From: Methanolobus vulcani
GTDB lineage: Archaea > Halobacteriota > Methanosarcinia > Methanosarcinales > Methanosarcinaceae
Assembly: GCF_006546655.1 (NCBI RefSeq)
Contig: NZ_VIAQ01000008.1
Span: forward strand, 62,001-126,000
DNA: 64,000 nt
Reading direction: 5' to 3'
The notes beneath the pieces were generated by a model. That model saw only the letters and a program-made list of their open reading frames with translations. It made no database searches and was not told where the DNA came from. This document shows, in pieces, positions 46,620-55,886 of the stretch (the stretch's first letter is position 1; each line of letters opens with the position of its first letter). Both the position numbers and the translations under genes were made by a program.

Positions 46620-47810
46620 TCATTCATCATTTTCCTCAGTGTTTTCCTCGTCGTCCACTTCAGGTGCAGTCCATTCTTTCTCCACACCTTCAACTTCATA
46701 AGTGCCTTCTCCGGTGAAGATCATGTTTCCACTTCCTTCAACATCAAGGGTGATATCAGTTCCCCGCAGTGTGACTGTAAGACGGGTACCTTCTATTATG
46801 ACATCTCCTGTGAGGTTATGATAGACATATGCCCGGTTGTCCACATCACTGTTACCTGCATCGATGTTTGAATATCCATATGTAGCATCCTCAATATCCA
46901 CCTCTGCATCTCCTGCCATGTCCTTGATGACAAGTGTGGCATTGTCTGCATTGAAGCTCATTGTGAAATTACCTGAGATAACTGCAATTCCATCTCCTTC
47001 AGCAGATAGTACTCCATCTCCTGTCAGGGTCACAAGTCCTTCACGATATTGCTTGAGTTCCATCAGCATCTCTTCAAGCACGCCATTTGCCTGTCTCATG
47101 CTCGTACCAGCCTGCCTCATATTCTGAACAGACTGCATCTGTCCCTGTCCGTTTCCACTCCTTGCCTGTTCCTGATACTGCTCTGCTTCGGCAATGTGGG
47201 CGTTATATTGTTCAAGAAGTCCTTCAAGTTCGGTTACATCTTCACCTCTGGCTTCCATACGCATGATCTCGTTCTCAAGGCGAAGTGCCATTGCCTGGGA
47301 TGTCCTTATGACTGCCGTCATCTTGTTGTTGATAGAAGTAACTGCAGAGGTATTTCTCTCCTCACATGCCTCTTTCCAGATATCTCTGATATCCTGAGCA
47401 GCTTCAGCAAGTTCTGCTCTTGTTGTAGCATCAGCAACATCTTCTTTTATAGCATTCAGTTCCTCTGTGTATTCATCATTATCAAGGGTCTCTATCATAA
47501 TGTCGATGGTACTGTTCAGATATTCCTTTGTAGCCTCTATGGCTACTTCGGTATTGAGGGCTGAATTGTTTGCCTTGATTCGCAGGAAGTTCTCAGTTGC
47601 TTCTCCGTATCTCTCCCTGACTGTCATATTCTGTCTGAGCTGGGTTGCAATTTCATTGCCTGACATATCCATAGTGGCATTGATCCTGTCCCTGTCCTGT
47701 ATCTTCTCCTGTATACCATCAGCATCAGCAATTGCTGCTGCAGGGGCTATGCTGATCAACATGATCGCCATGGCAAAGCATGCGAATAATTTCATTCCTG
47801 TATCTTTCAT
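46620..47810 (-). CDS. secreted coiled-coil/beta-repeat protein, cassette 2
   Basis: Protein of 396 residues, paralogue of 43782-45242. It has a signal peptide (LFACFAMAIMLISIAPAAAIA), a helical region with Glu- and Met-rich segments (about residues 40-250), and the same beta-rich region (SAEGDGIAVISGNFTM; VIKDMAGDAEVDIED; NLTGDVIIEGTRLTVTLRG). It ends in an acidic tail where the paralogue continues into a PKD domain. The likely location is the cell surface. Function unknown. Confidence 0.75.
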   Translation of the reverse strand: MKDTGMKLFACFAMAIMLISIAPAAAIADADGIQEKIQDRDRINATMDMSGNEIATQLRQNMTVRERYGEATENFLRIKANNSALNTEVAIEATKEYLNSTIDIMIETLDNDEYTEELNAIKEDVADATTRAELAEAAQDIRDIWKEACEERNTSAVTSINNKMTAVIRTSQAMALRLENEIMRMEARGEDVTELEGLLEQYNAHIAEAEQYQEQARSGNGQGQMQSVQNMRQAGTSMRQANGVLEEMLMELKQYREGLVTLTGDGVLSAEGDGIAVISGNFTMSFNADNATLVIKDMAGDAEVDIEDATYGYSNIDAGNSDVDNRAYVYHNLTGDVIIEGTRLTVTLRGTDITLDVEGSGNMIFTGEGTYEVEGVEKEWTAPEVDDEENTEENDE

Positions 47811-47932
47811 TTGTATACCTCTTACCTGATCTAAAATTTTTAACCATCAATGCAAAATAATCAAGTATGTAAATGACCCATGTGAATATGTTTCATCACC
47901 TGTGTCTATAGTTGATTGTTTGGCAGGTGAAT

Positions 47933-47951
47933 ATATAAGCATACTTTACTT
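47933..47951 (-). promoter_or_regulatory. shared promoter-like element, copy 2
   Basis: Identical over 19 bases to 45867-45885. It lies 123 bases upstream of the cassette 2 start and on the minus strand provides GCTTATATATTC, a strong TATA-like sequence. The two copies suggest common regulation of cassette 2 and the calcium-loop gene. Confidence 0.5.
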
Positions 47952-48060
47952 TAATCACAATTTTAGAATATGTTTTATAATTTCAAGGCTTATACTGGCT
48001 TTAAATCCTTGATAACACTTCATCTAACTTCAGATTATAGTTTCAGTAACTATTATATGG

Positions 48061-48957
48061 GTGTACTATGTAAATATACATTCTGTGTTGAACAAAAAGA
48101 TAACTCTACTTTGCCTGAGTGCTATTTTATTTGTATCTCTTGGCTTTTCGGCATCTGCTCAGGAGGCTACAATACATGGTGCTGTATATGAGTGGGATTC
48201 ATTTGATCCCCTTGAACATGTTATTGTAGAGGTAAATTCAACACCTTCCCAGTCAATGCTTGCAAATTACGGTATATATTCATTCAATCTGGATCCTGGG
48301 ACCTATCTGATATCTGCAAGTTATTACAGTGGAAATGAACTGACAGCATATACTGAAGAAGAAGTCACTATTACGGACGATGGTGATTATGTATTGGATC
48401 TTATCCTGTTTCCAGTCTATTACGATGATTCATTGCTTAATGAAAGCGAATTTACAGAACTTGATGATATAGCCAGCTTTTCAGATTCGGATGACGAGGC
48501 TCCTTCATCCGTTCTATCAGGAAGCTCAGTTCTTATTATTGTTATATTTTTGATCATCATTCTTACCGGAGTTCTCTTTTTTGTGAAGCAAAAAAAGAAT
48601 TCTTCCACATCAGAAGATTCATCATGTGATGATTTGTCAGATGAATTTGTATCTGACGATACAATATATGGTCTGGCTGGTCTGCCGGATGACCTGCGCG
48701 AGGTTGTTTCAATTATTGCAAAGAATGATGGAAGAATCACTCAGAAAGATCTTCGTACAAAGGTCAAGCATTCAGAAGCCAAAGTAAGTTTAATGATTTC
48801 TGATCTTGAAAGCAGGGGAATCGTGCGCAAATTCAAAAAAGGTCGAGGTAACATTATTATTCTTGAAAATCTTGATGAGCCGGATTCAACGGATAGTTCT
48901 GGTTCTGAGTCCGAAATGGCAGAATCATCAAATAACGATCAAGATAATGACAAATGA
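48061..48957 (+). CDS. membrane-anchored winged-helix regulator with extracellular carboxypeptidase-regulatory-like domain
   Basis: Protein of up to 298 residues. An N-terminal signal helix (ITLLCLSAILFVSLGFSASA) is followed by a beta domain like carboxypeptidase regulatory domains (IHGAVYEWDSFDPLEHVIVEV, about residues 38-118) and a membrane helix (about 155-178, VLIIVIFLIIILTGVLFFV). After an acidic linker comes a cytoplasmic winged helix (about 207-275, DGRITQKDLRTKVKHSEAKV). It thus looks like a one-component membrane sensor that binds DNA. The start is uncertain: GTG at 48061, or GTG/TTG at 48085/48088. Confidence 0.78.
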   Translation: MYYVNIHSVLNKKITLLCLSAILFVSLGFSASAQEATIHGAVYEWDSFDPLEHVIVEVNSTPSQSMLANYGIYSFNLDPGTYLISASYYSGNELTAYTEEEVTITDDGDYVLDLILFPVYYDDSLLNESEFTELDDIASFSDSDDEAPSSVLSGSSVLIIVIFLIIILTGVLFFVKQKKNSSTSEDSSCDDLSDEFVSDDTIYGLAGLPDDLREVVSIIAKNDGRITQKDLRTKVKHSEAKVSLMISDLESRGIVRKFKKGRGNIIILENLDEPDSTDSSGSESEMAESSNNDQDNDK

Positions 48958-49047
48958 TGAAAAGCCAAACCAAAACGTATAACTGTATTTAACGAGTATG
49001 AATGTAAAATTCACAATAATTCTATTTATGAGATTATGAGGGTATAC

Positions 49048-49557
49048 ATGCGAGTTTCCATGGATATTGAGTTAAAAGATATTCCCGGGCAGTTACTTTT
49101 AGCTTTGAGGCCGGTTTCCGAGCTTAAAGGTAATTTAATTTCAGTGGTTCATCATCATGAAAAAAGAACTCCCCGCGGAAGCATCCCGGTTCAGTTGGTT
49201 TTTGAGATAAAACCGGACAAGCTTAATGATATTGTTTCAAGTCTTGAAGAGAGTGGTATAGATATCGTACGCATTGATGAGAAAAGATTTTTCGAGCATG
49301 GTGCAGTGCTGCTTATAGGACACATAGTCCACACAGACATACAGGATACCATAGATACCATTGACAAAACGGGCTACGCAGAAGTTGTTGACCTTAACCT
49401 TTCAATGCCAAAGATAAACATGGCATCGTCTGCATCATTAAAGATAGATGCAATCAGTAAGGAACACATGGAGTCAGCTATTGCTCTGTTACGGGAGATA
49501 GCAAAGAAGAAGGATCTGCTGGTAATTGAACCTATAAAAAGTATAGGGGTGGCATGA
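49048..49557 (+). CDS. ACT-domain amino-acid-binding regulatory protein
   Basis: Protein of 169 residues with an N-terminal ACT-like fold (SMDIELKDIPGQLLLALRPVSE) and a second regulatory-like half (SSASLKIDAISKEHMESAIALL). Its stop overlaps the start of homoserine dehydrogenase (ATGATGA), so it is probably the allosteric subunit sensing an aspartate-family amino acid for that enzyme, which here lacks its own ACT domain. The frame opens at 49036, but GAGGGT overlaps that ATG and is well placed for the ATG at 49048. Confidence 0.8.
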   Translation: MRVSMDIELKDIPGQLLLALRPVSELKGNLISVVHHHEKRTPRGSIPVQLVFEIKPDKLNDIVSSLEESGIDIVRIDEKRFFEHGAVLLIGHIVHTDIQDTIDTIDKTGYAEVVDLNLSMPKINMASSASLKIDAISKEHMESAIALLREIAKKKDLLVIEPIKSIGVA

Positions 49558-50552
49558 TGAAAACTATCCGTGTATCTGTTATTGGTTTTGGTGCCGTAGG
49601 TCAGGGTGTTGCCAGAGTACTCATTGACAAAAAAGATTACCTTGAAAAGATGGGACTTGATTTCAAGGTCGTTGCTGTTGCGGATTCAAGGACAGCTGTC
49701 ATTGATGATAATGGTGTTGACCTGAGTTCTGTGCTTGTCAGAAAACAAAACGAAGGTGTTGTGGGTTCTGAAAAGATCACCGGCCTGGAAATTATCGAAA
49801 CAATCGACCACGACCTTGTAGTTGAAACAACTCCTACTAATATAGTAACTGGTGGTGTTGGTCTTCAGAACATGCTTGCAGCTTTTAAGCATGGAAGAGA
49901 TCTTGTAACCTCAAACAAAGGTCCACTTGCAATGAAGTATTGTGAACTTATCGAGGCTGCAAGGGCCGGAGGTTCACATTTCCGATTCGAGGCAACAGTT
50001 GGCGGTGCAATGCCGGTCCTTAACCTCGCAAAGGATGTTCTTGCAGGTAACACCATCACCAATGTTGAAGGTATTTTTAACGGAACATGTAATTATATCC
50101 TGACCCGCATGACGGAGGAGCATGCTCCTTATGAGCAGATGCTTGCAGAAGCTCAGGAACTCGGCTATGCAGAAACCGATCCGACATATGATGTTGAGGG
50201 GATTGACACTGCATGTAAACTTGTTATCCTTGCAAACTGTGTGTTTGGCATGAACGCAAGCCATGAGGATGTAACTATTACTGGAATTACCAAGATCACG
50301 CCGGAGGCACTGCTTCTGGCCCAGAACGAAGGCTATGCTATCAAGCTAATTGGTGAGGTCAACGACAGCAGGATCAATGTTTCACCAAAACTTGTGCCAA
50401 TAGACCATCCCCTTGCCGTTGGTGGTTCCCTTAATGTGGCTTCAGTCCAGACTGACCTTTCAGGTCCGATTACTGTAACAGGACGCGGTGCAGGTTCAAT
50501 TGAAACCGCAAGCGCCATTCTCAGTGATATGATCTCTATTTACAGGGACTAA
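49554..50552 (+). CDS. hom: homoserine dehydrogenase
   Basis: Enzyme of 332 residues that reduces aspartate semialdehyde to homoserine on the route to threonine and methionine. The N-terminal Rossmann motif is VIGFGAVGQGVARVL (about residues 8-22). The central segment NKGPLAMKY carries the conserved Lys, and GGAMPVLNLAKDVLAGNTITNVEGIFNGTCNYILT is typical. It has the short form with neither aspartokinase nor ACT domain; the preceding overlapping ACT gene probably supplies regulation. Confidence 0.94.
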   Translation: MMKTIRVSVIGFGAVGQGVARVLIDKKDYLEKMGLDFKVVAVADSRTAVIDDNGVDLSSVLVRKQNEGVVGSEKITGLEIIETIDHDLVVETTPTNIVTGGVGLQNMLAAFKHGRDLVTSNKGPLAMKYCELIEAARAGGSHFRFEATVGGAMPVLNLAKDVLAGNTITNVEGIFNGTCNYILTRMTEEHAPYEQMLAEAQELGYAETDPTYDVEGIDTACKLVILANCVFGMNASHEDVTITGITKITPEALLLAQNEGYAIKLIGEVNDSRINVSPKLVPIDHPLAVGGSLNVASVQTDLSGPITVTGRGAGSIETASAILSDMISIYRD

Positions 50553-50579
50553 TTTAGCATCCAAAATCAAGGGTGTATT

Positions 50580-52271
50580 ATGACAAGTTTCAAAGAATTT
50601 GCCAGAGCATGCAAGGTTATCGAAGGAACCCCCGGTTCTCTTGATATGACTGCTCTGGTTGCGGAGTTACTTGAAAAGGTAAGTCCTGAAGAACTTCCTG
50701 TTGTAACTCATTTTGTAATGGGTGAGATATTTCCTGCCTGGAGCAGCGAAGAGATTGGTGTTGGTGCAGGTATTCTTTACAGTGCTCTTGCAAAATCAGC
50801 AGGACTTTCAGTTGCAGATATCAAGGAAATTGTCAGGGAAACCGGTGATATTGGCAAGACGGCAGTCAAAGCACTGGAAAAAGTATCAACCGGCCAGGCC
50901 ACTTTTTCTTCTTTTATGGAAGAAAATTCAGACCTTTCAATTCTTGAGGTTTTCGAGAGGTTCCAGGCCATTTCCAGAACATCCGGAAAAGGTTCCCAGA
51001 CTTCCAAGATTAAGAATCTCCAGTATCTTTTTAATTCTGCATCTTCTGAGGAAGTAGGTTACATAGCCCGTATTTCAGTGGAAGAACTGAGAATTGGAGT
51101 AGGTGAGGGCATTGTACGTGATGCAATCTCAAAGGCTTTTGACGTGCCTTCGGACGAGATTGAAAGGGCTTTCATGCTTACAAATGACCTTGGGCTTGTG
51201 GCTGTGACTGCAAGAGAAGGCGGCAGGGATGCTGTTCAGTCTCTGGGACTTGAGCTTAATCGTCCTATCCGCATGATGCTGGCTCAGGTAACTCCTGATT
51301 TTGATGTAGCACTTTCTGATCTTGGAACCGCAGCAGTAGAATGGAAATTCGATGGTGCCAGGGTTCAGATCCATAAAGAAGGCGACAATATCACACTTTT
51401 CTCCCGCAGGCTTGAGAATATAACAAACTCTCTGCCAGATATAGTGGAAGCTGTAAGGGAAAACATCGATGCAGAGTCTGCCATACTTGATGGTGAGGCA
51501 GTTGCAATTGATGAGAATGGCAGGCCAAGGGCGTTCCAGGATATACTGAAACGTTTCAGGAGAAAGTATGATGTCCATTCAACTGCACGTGAGATTCCTC
51601 TTATACTGAACCTTTTTGATATAATGTATTTGAATGGTGAGGAATTGCTTGATCTTCCTCTTGTTCAGAGGAGAGGGAAACTTGAAGGCTGTGTCAGGTC
51701 TGGAGATAAAATAAAGGTTGATACCCAGTATATTACAGATGACCTTGATAAGATAATGGAAATCTACAACGACGCCCTTAAAGCCGGACATGAAGGTGTC
51801 ATGATCAAGAATCCGCAGTCTCCTTACTCTCCCGGAAAGCGGGGTAAGAACTGGCTCAAGAAAAAGCCGGTAATGGAAACACTGGACCTTGTGGTTATCG
51901 GGGCGGAATGGGGATATGGAAGGCGTACAAGTTTCCTTGGATCTTATGCACTTGCATGCCATGATCCTGATACAGGTAGATTCCTGCCTGTAGGTCGTGT
52001 AGCAACAGGTTTTTCCGATGAGCAGCTTGCAGAGCTTACCGAGCTTTTTTCCGATCTTATTGTCACTGAAGTTGGCACAGGGGTTGAGATCAAGCCGGAG
52101 ATCATATTTGAAGTTGCTTTTGAGGAAATTCAGAAAAGTGTCAATTATGAGTCGGGATATGCACTCCGTTTCCCGAGACTTGTCAATGTACGGTCTGATA
52201 AATCCATTGAAGATGTAGAAACTATAGGCCGTCTTGAAGAAATGTATCTTGTCCAGCGTGAAAGGAACTGA
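50580..52271 (+). CDS. lig: ATP-dependent DNA ligase
   Basis: Replicative archaeal DNA ligase of 563 residues. It has an N-terminal DNA-binding domain (about 1-220), then the adenylation domain with nucleophile Lys256 in [12 protein letters not shown], motif III (LFDIMYLNG), motif IV (EGVMIKNP) and motif V (WLKKKP), and the OB-fold at the C-terminus. It seals nicks using ATP. It starts 27 bases after hom and is probably monocistronic or read through from hom. Confidence 0.95.
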   Translation: MTSFKEFARACKVIEGTPGSLDMTALVAELLEKVSPEELPVVTHFVMGEIFPAWSSEEIGVGAGILYSALAKSAGLSVADIKEIVRETGDIGKTAVKALEKVSTGQATFSSFMEENSDLSILEVFERFQAISRTSGKGSQTSKIKNLQYLFNSASSEEVGYIARISVEELRIGVGEGIVRDAISKAFDVPSDEIERAFMLTNDLGLVAVTAREGGRDAVQSLGLELNRPIRMMLAQVTPDFDVALSDLGTAAVEWKFDGARVQIHKEGDNITLFSRRLENITNSLPDIVEAVRENIDAESAILDGEAVAIDENGRPRAFQDILKRFRRKYDVHSTAREIPLILNLFDIMYLNGEELLDLPLVQRRGKLEGCVRSGDKIKVDTQYITDDLDKIMEIYNDALKAGHEGVMIKNPQSPYSPGKRGKNWLKKKPVMETLDLVVIGAEWGYGRRTSFLGSYALACHDPDTGRFLPVGRVATGFSDEQLAELTELFSDLIVTEVGTGVEIKPEIIFEVAFEEIQKSVNYESGYALRFPRLVNVRSDKSIEDVETIGRLEEMYLVQRERN

Positions 52272-52342
52272 ATGTCAGTTCTCAGCGCTTCCTTTCTCAT
52301 TTAATCAAAAGTGTTATTAGGCAATAGCAATTCTTCTCAAAT

Positions 52343-52735
52343 ATGAGAATCAGAAGTCTTGCTTTTTTTATTTTACTTATATCACTTGTCAGTCTGGCAT
52401 TTTCAGGTTGTGTTGATGATAATTCTGCGGATGATGTTACAGCTGAAAATGGTTCCGACTTGGAATCAGTGGATGCCGACAGCATTGTGTATATTGAAAA
52501 TTATGCTTTTCATCCGGATTATACAACCATCTCACTAGGAGATACTGTTATGTGGGTCAACAATGACTCAGTGGCATTTATTATAAAAGGCACTCTTGCT
52601 GGCGGTGGAAGTTTCCAGTCCCCTACACTCAGGAAAGATGATACTTTCACTTATACTTTTACAAGAAGAGGCACATACAAGTATGAGCTTGTAACCCATC
52701 CATGGACAAATGCTGGTTTCATAGTTGTGGAATGA
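52343..52735 (+). CDS. cupredoxin-like lipoprotein with degenerate copper site
   Basis: Protein of 130 residues with a lipoprotein signal (lipobox FSGC) and one plastocyanin/amicyanin-like beta-sandwich (IENYAFHPDYTTISLGDTVMWVNNDS onward). In copper proteins of this type the first ligand His follows the WVNxD strand and the motif YxYxCxxHPxM supplies Cys, His and Met. Here the corresponding positions read SVAFII (no His) and YKYELVTHPWT (Leu for Cys, Thr for Met), leaving only one His. It is unlikely to bind type 1 copper and may be a structural or repurposed relative. Confidence 0.78.
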   Translation: MRIRSLAFFILLISLVSLAFSGCVDDNSADDVTAENGSDLESVDADSIVYIENYAFHPDYTTISLGDTVMWVNNDSVAFIIKGTLAGGGSFQSPTLRKDDTFTYTFTRRGTYKYELVTHPWTNAGFIVVE

Positions 52736-52936
52736 TCGGGTACTTCTTACTTCATTATGGCCTGTAGTTCTATCAATTGTGGAATTGCGGCCATAAATTT
52801 CTCTTTTTATTGGTTTATACTGTGTCTCTGATTTTCACTTAATGAGGCACAATATTTATCTATAATTATAAAATTATTTGATACATTCTCTGTATGATCT
52901 ATATATTTACAAAACCAAAAAGGATAGGAAGTTAAA

Positions 52937-53791
52937 ATGACAGATATCCGGTTTATATTAATATTAGTTCCAGTAGTATTGCTTATGAACATGGTGGCGT
53001 ACTATGTTTTTGTCCCTTCCGGTTACAGGAATAAAAATCCCTCTATAGGAAATGGTGTAGATAAACAGACTTTTATCAGGGAGATATTACCCTACGTAGG
53101 ACTTGTTTCCTTTGTATATATTCTGATAAAATCACAGGGGATAATTGTAAGTGAAATTGTAAATGTGACGGGTATTCATCTGGATTATTCTCTCGCAAAA
53201 GACATATTTTTTATTGAGGGCAGCAGAGTCAGCATTTTTCAGACATTCACAAGTCCTGTACTTACAGACGTAAGTTCGTTTATCTATATTTTTGGTTTTT
53301 CTTCCTTGCTGACATTTACGTTCATTTTCTTCATGGTGACAAACCAGTTGAAAACTTTAAAAGAATACACCGTTGCATTGTCTTTTATATATCTGGTGGC
53401 TTTCCCTTTCTATATATTTACACCTGTAAAAGTCACAGGTTACACACTTCCGGGTATGACACCATTGCTTTACAATCTCAGTCCATTGATAGCGAATGGT
53501 ATGAGAACCGTAGATCCTTTCTTTGATAATTGCTTCCCAAGTCTCCATGCAGCTCTTTCTGTTCTTGCAATGTTATTCATAATTCACAGGACAAATAGCA
53601 AGAGTCTCAAAGTTGTTGCGGCTTTCACGACACTGGCTATTCAGTTCACGATATTCTATCTTGGAATTCATTGGATAACAGATTTTATAGGGGGCATTAT
53701 GCTGGCATTATTGAGTTATTATATTGCCACAAAGTATTATTCCCCAATGATCAACAAGTTTCACCATGTAGTTGGGTCGGATAAACAGTAA
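52937..53791 (+). CDS. PAP2-superfamily membrane phosphatase/transferase
   Basis: Membrane protein of 284 residues with about six helices. The PAP2 active-site motifs are present as FPSLHAALSVLA (about 199-210) and GIHWITDFIGGIMLA (about 236-250), supplying the catalytic His residues and Asp. The upstream RTVDPFFDNC region resembles the inositol phosphorylceramide synthase-like branch. It probably acts on an isoprenoid or phospholipid phosphate at the outer membrane face; the substrate is unknown. It is followed 44 bases later by an MFS gene. Confidence 0.82.
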   Translation: MTDIRFILILVPVVLLMNMVAYYVFVPSGYRNKNPSIGNGVDKQTFIREILPYVGLVSFVYILIKSQGIIVSEIVNVTGIHLDYSLAKDIFFIEGSRVSIFQTFTSPVLTDVSSFIYIFGFSSLLTFTFIFFMVTNQLKTLKEYTVALSFIYLVAFPFYIFTPVKVTGYTLPGMTPLLYNLSPLIANGMRTVDPFFDNCFPSLHAALSVLAMLFIIHRTNSKSLKVVAAFTTLAIQFTIFYLGIHWITDFIGGIMLALLSYYIATKYYSPMINKFHHVVGSDKQ

Positions 53792-53835
53792 TAGTTTATC
53801 CGGTATTTTATACTTTAAACAACAATCAGTGTTAC

Positions 53836-55059
53836 ATGAAGGATTCAGCATTGACAAAACCATCAAATACTCACGATAAACTGGATCCTGCACTGTATGT
53901 TTTGTCTCTGTCAAAATTATTCAAGGATCTAGGAACCGGAATGCTGGCATTCCTGCTTCCACTTTATATTGTTGGCATGGATAGTGATATCTTTTCAGGA
54001 ACTCCAATAGTTTTCAGGGCCGGACTTATAGCAACTGTTTTTGGTCTTTCAAATGCTGTCTCTCAACCGTTCCTTGGTCGTTTGTCAGATAGCCTGGACA
54101 GAAGAAAACCTTTCGTGGTACTGGGAATAGCAGGCTTTACACTGATATCGTTTATCTATGCAAATACCAGCAATTTTGATTATATGATTTTATTGAGGAT
54201 AGTTCAGGGAATCACCGTTGGTGCTACGGTTCCTGCCATTGTTGCCATGGTTACTCATCTTTCATCAAAGAGTACAAGGGGAACTGCAATAGGTATTTAT
54301 TCCACGGTCCGGGGATTTGGATTCGGCACGGGGTCAATTGTAGGTGGTATAATAGCCAGTTACTTCGGCTATGTAACTGCATTTTATGTATGTGCACTAC
54401 TCGGGCTTGCAAGCTTTATACTCATATCGTTCTTTGTATCCGAAACACATAATGGACAGTTATCATCTGCATCAACACAGGAACCTGCAAGAGGTTTCCA
54501 GTTCATTATCCTTTCCATTGCAATGTTCATGATGATGACGGGTATCATGATAATATTCGCCTTCCTGCCGGAGTATGAATCAAGACTTGGAACCGGTGAA
54601 ATATCGCTGAGTATAGCAGTTTCCGCTTACGTTATAGTAAGAGTGCTGTTCCAGACTCCAATGGGCATCCTTTCCGACAGGTTAGGGAGGAAAAAAATAA
54701 TTGCAATGGGATTATTGCTGAACATTCCTATTGTTATTGGTCTCGGTTATGTGGAAAACGTAACTCAGCTAATAATTCTGCGTGCGGTACAGGGAATATC
54801 CATGGCTTCGGTGGAAACACCTGTAATGGCTCTGGCAGTGGACCTTGCAGGAATATCAGTTAGTTCAAAGGTAAGTTCCATCACTGCATCCCAGGCAGCA
54901 GGAATGGCGCTAGGTCCCATAATGGGAGGTATCCTTGCCGGTTATATCTCATTTGAATTACCATTCTATATCTGTGCTGTAATGTTGCTGTTCGCACTCT
55001 TGCTTGTAATTGTGGGTATAAAAGAACCGGTGGACTCAGAGGTCAGCACAGCAGCTTAA
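53836..55059 (+). CDS. MFS transporter
   Basis: Major facilitator superfamily protein of 407 residues with 12 predicted membrane helices in two halves. The loop-2 signature is present in both halves: GRLSDSLDRRKPFVV near residues 82-96 and GILSDRLGRKKIIAMG near 276-291. The first half carries RIVQGITVGATVPA and the second RAVQGISMASVETP. It looks like a drug or metabolite efflux carrier; the substrate cannot be told. It converges with the response regulator gene, stops about 20 bases apart. Confidence 0.88.
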   Translation: MKDSALTKPSNTHDKLDPALYVLSLSKLFKDLGTGMLAFLLPLYIVGMDSDIFSGTPIVFRAGLIATVFGLSNAVSQPFLGRLSDSLDRRKPFVVLGIAGFTLISFIYANTSNFDYMILLRIVQGITVGATVPAIVAMVTHLSSKSTRGTAIGIYSTVRGFGFGTGSIVGGIIASYFGYVTAFYVCALLGLASFILISFFVSETHNGQLSSASTQEPARGFQFIILSIAMFMMMTGIMIIFAFLPEYESRLGTGEISLSIAVSAYVIVRVLFQTPMGILSDRLGRKKIIAMGLLLNIPIVIGLGYVENVTQLIILRAVQGISMASVETPVMALAVDLAGISVSSKVSSITASQAAGMALGPIMGGILAGYISFELPFYICAVMLLFALLLVIVGIKEPVDSEVSTAA

Positions 55060-55079
55060 ATTTTGGTAAAACTGTAGGT

Positions 55080-55886
55080 TTAACTGCAGGATATATCATA
55101 ACAGCGGAAAGACTGTTCTATCTCTTTTCTCTCTGTTATATCATAAAAGATAATAACGGCACCGATTATCTCGCTTCTCTTATTGGTAACCGGTGAGCCT
55201 ATAATATCAAGTGGTATACGTGTGTTTTCCTTTGAGATGAGGGTGGTGTTTTCCTCAAGTCCGAAAAAAGCTCCCTCTCTGAAAACTTTTCTGGTCGGGT
55301 CTCCAACATCCTTATCACCTTCGCAGACAACCCTGAACACTTCATTGATCCTGCGCCCAAGTGCTTCTTTTTTGGTATATCCTGTAAGAGCTTCTGCAAG
55401 CGGATTTATGTATTTGATGTTTCCATTCATGTCTGTAGATATAACCGCATCACCGATATTATCCAGAAGTGAATTGATACAATTCTCATGATTGAATTGC
55501 TTTTCTTTTTCCTTTTCCCGTTTATAAAGTGCTATCTCTATATTTGTGCGAAGTTCTCTTTCATCAAAGGGTTTTAGTATATGTCCGAAAGGTTCAGTAA
55601 GTTTAGCTCTCTGAAGCGTCTTTTCGTCAGAATAAGCTGTAAGATAAATTACAGGTATACCATAATTTTTGTGTATGGTCCCCGCAGTTTCAATTCCATC
55701 CATCTTGCCTTTAAGGACAATATCCATTAAGATAAGGTCAGGTCGGCACTGGTCAATGAACTTGATGGCATCCTCACCACTATCAGCCATGTAGGGTACA
55801 GAGTATCCAAAATGTTCCAGACTATCTTTAATATCCAGCGCTACTATTTTTTCGTCTTCGACTATCATTATCTTTTCATTGGTCAT
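55080..55886 (-). CDS. response regulator with PAS domain
   Basis: Protein of 268 residues. A receiver domain lies at about 1-120, with the acidic pair in MIVEDEKIV, the phosphorylation site Asp55 in LILMDIVLKG, and Lys in EPFGHILKPFDERE. A PAS domain follows (about 140-258, AVISTDMNGNIKYINPLAEALTGYT). No DNA-binding or kinase output follows; the protein ends SFRCYDISCS directly after the PAS coda. It overlaps the histidine kinase gene by one base, so the two form a two-component pair typical of methanogens, where output is often by protein interaction. Confidence 0.88.
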   Translation of the reverse strand: MTNEKIMIVEDEKIVALDIKDSLEHFGYSVPYMADSGEDAIKFIDQCRPDLILMDIVLKGKMDGIETAGTIHKNYGIPVIYLTAYSDEKTLQRAKLTEPFGHILKPFDERELRTNIEIALYKREKEKEKQFNHENCINSLLDNIGDAVISTDMNGNIKYINPLAEALTGYTKKEALGRRINEVFRVVCEGDKDVGDPTRKVFREGAFFGLEENTTLISKENTRIPLDIIGSPVTNKRSEIIGAVIIFYDITERKEIEQSFRCYDISCS

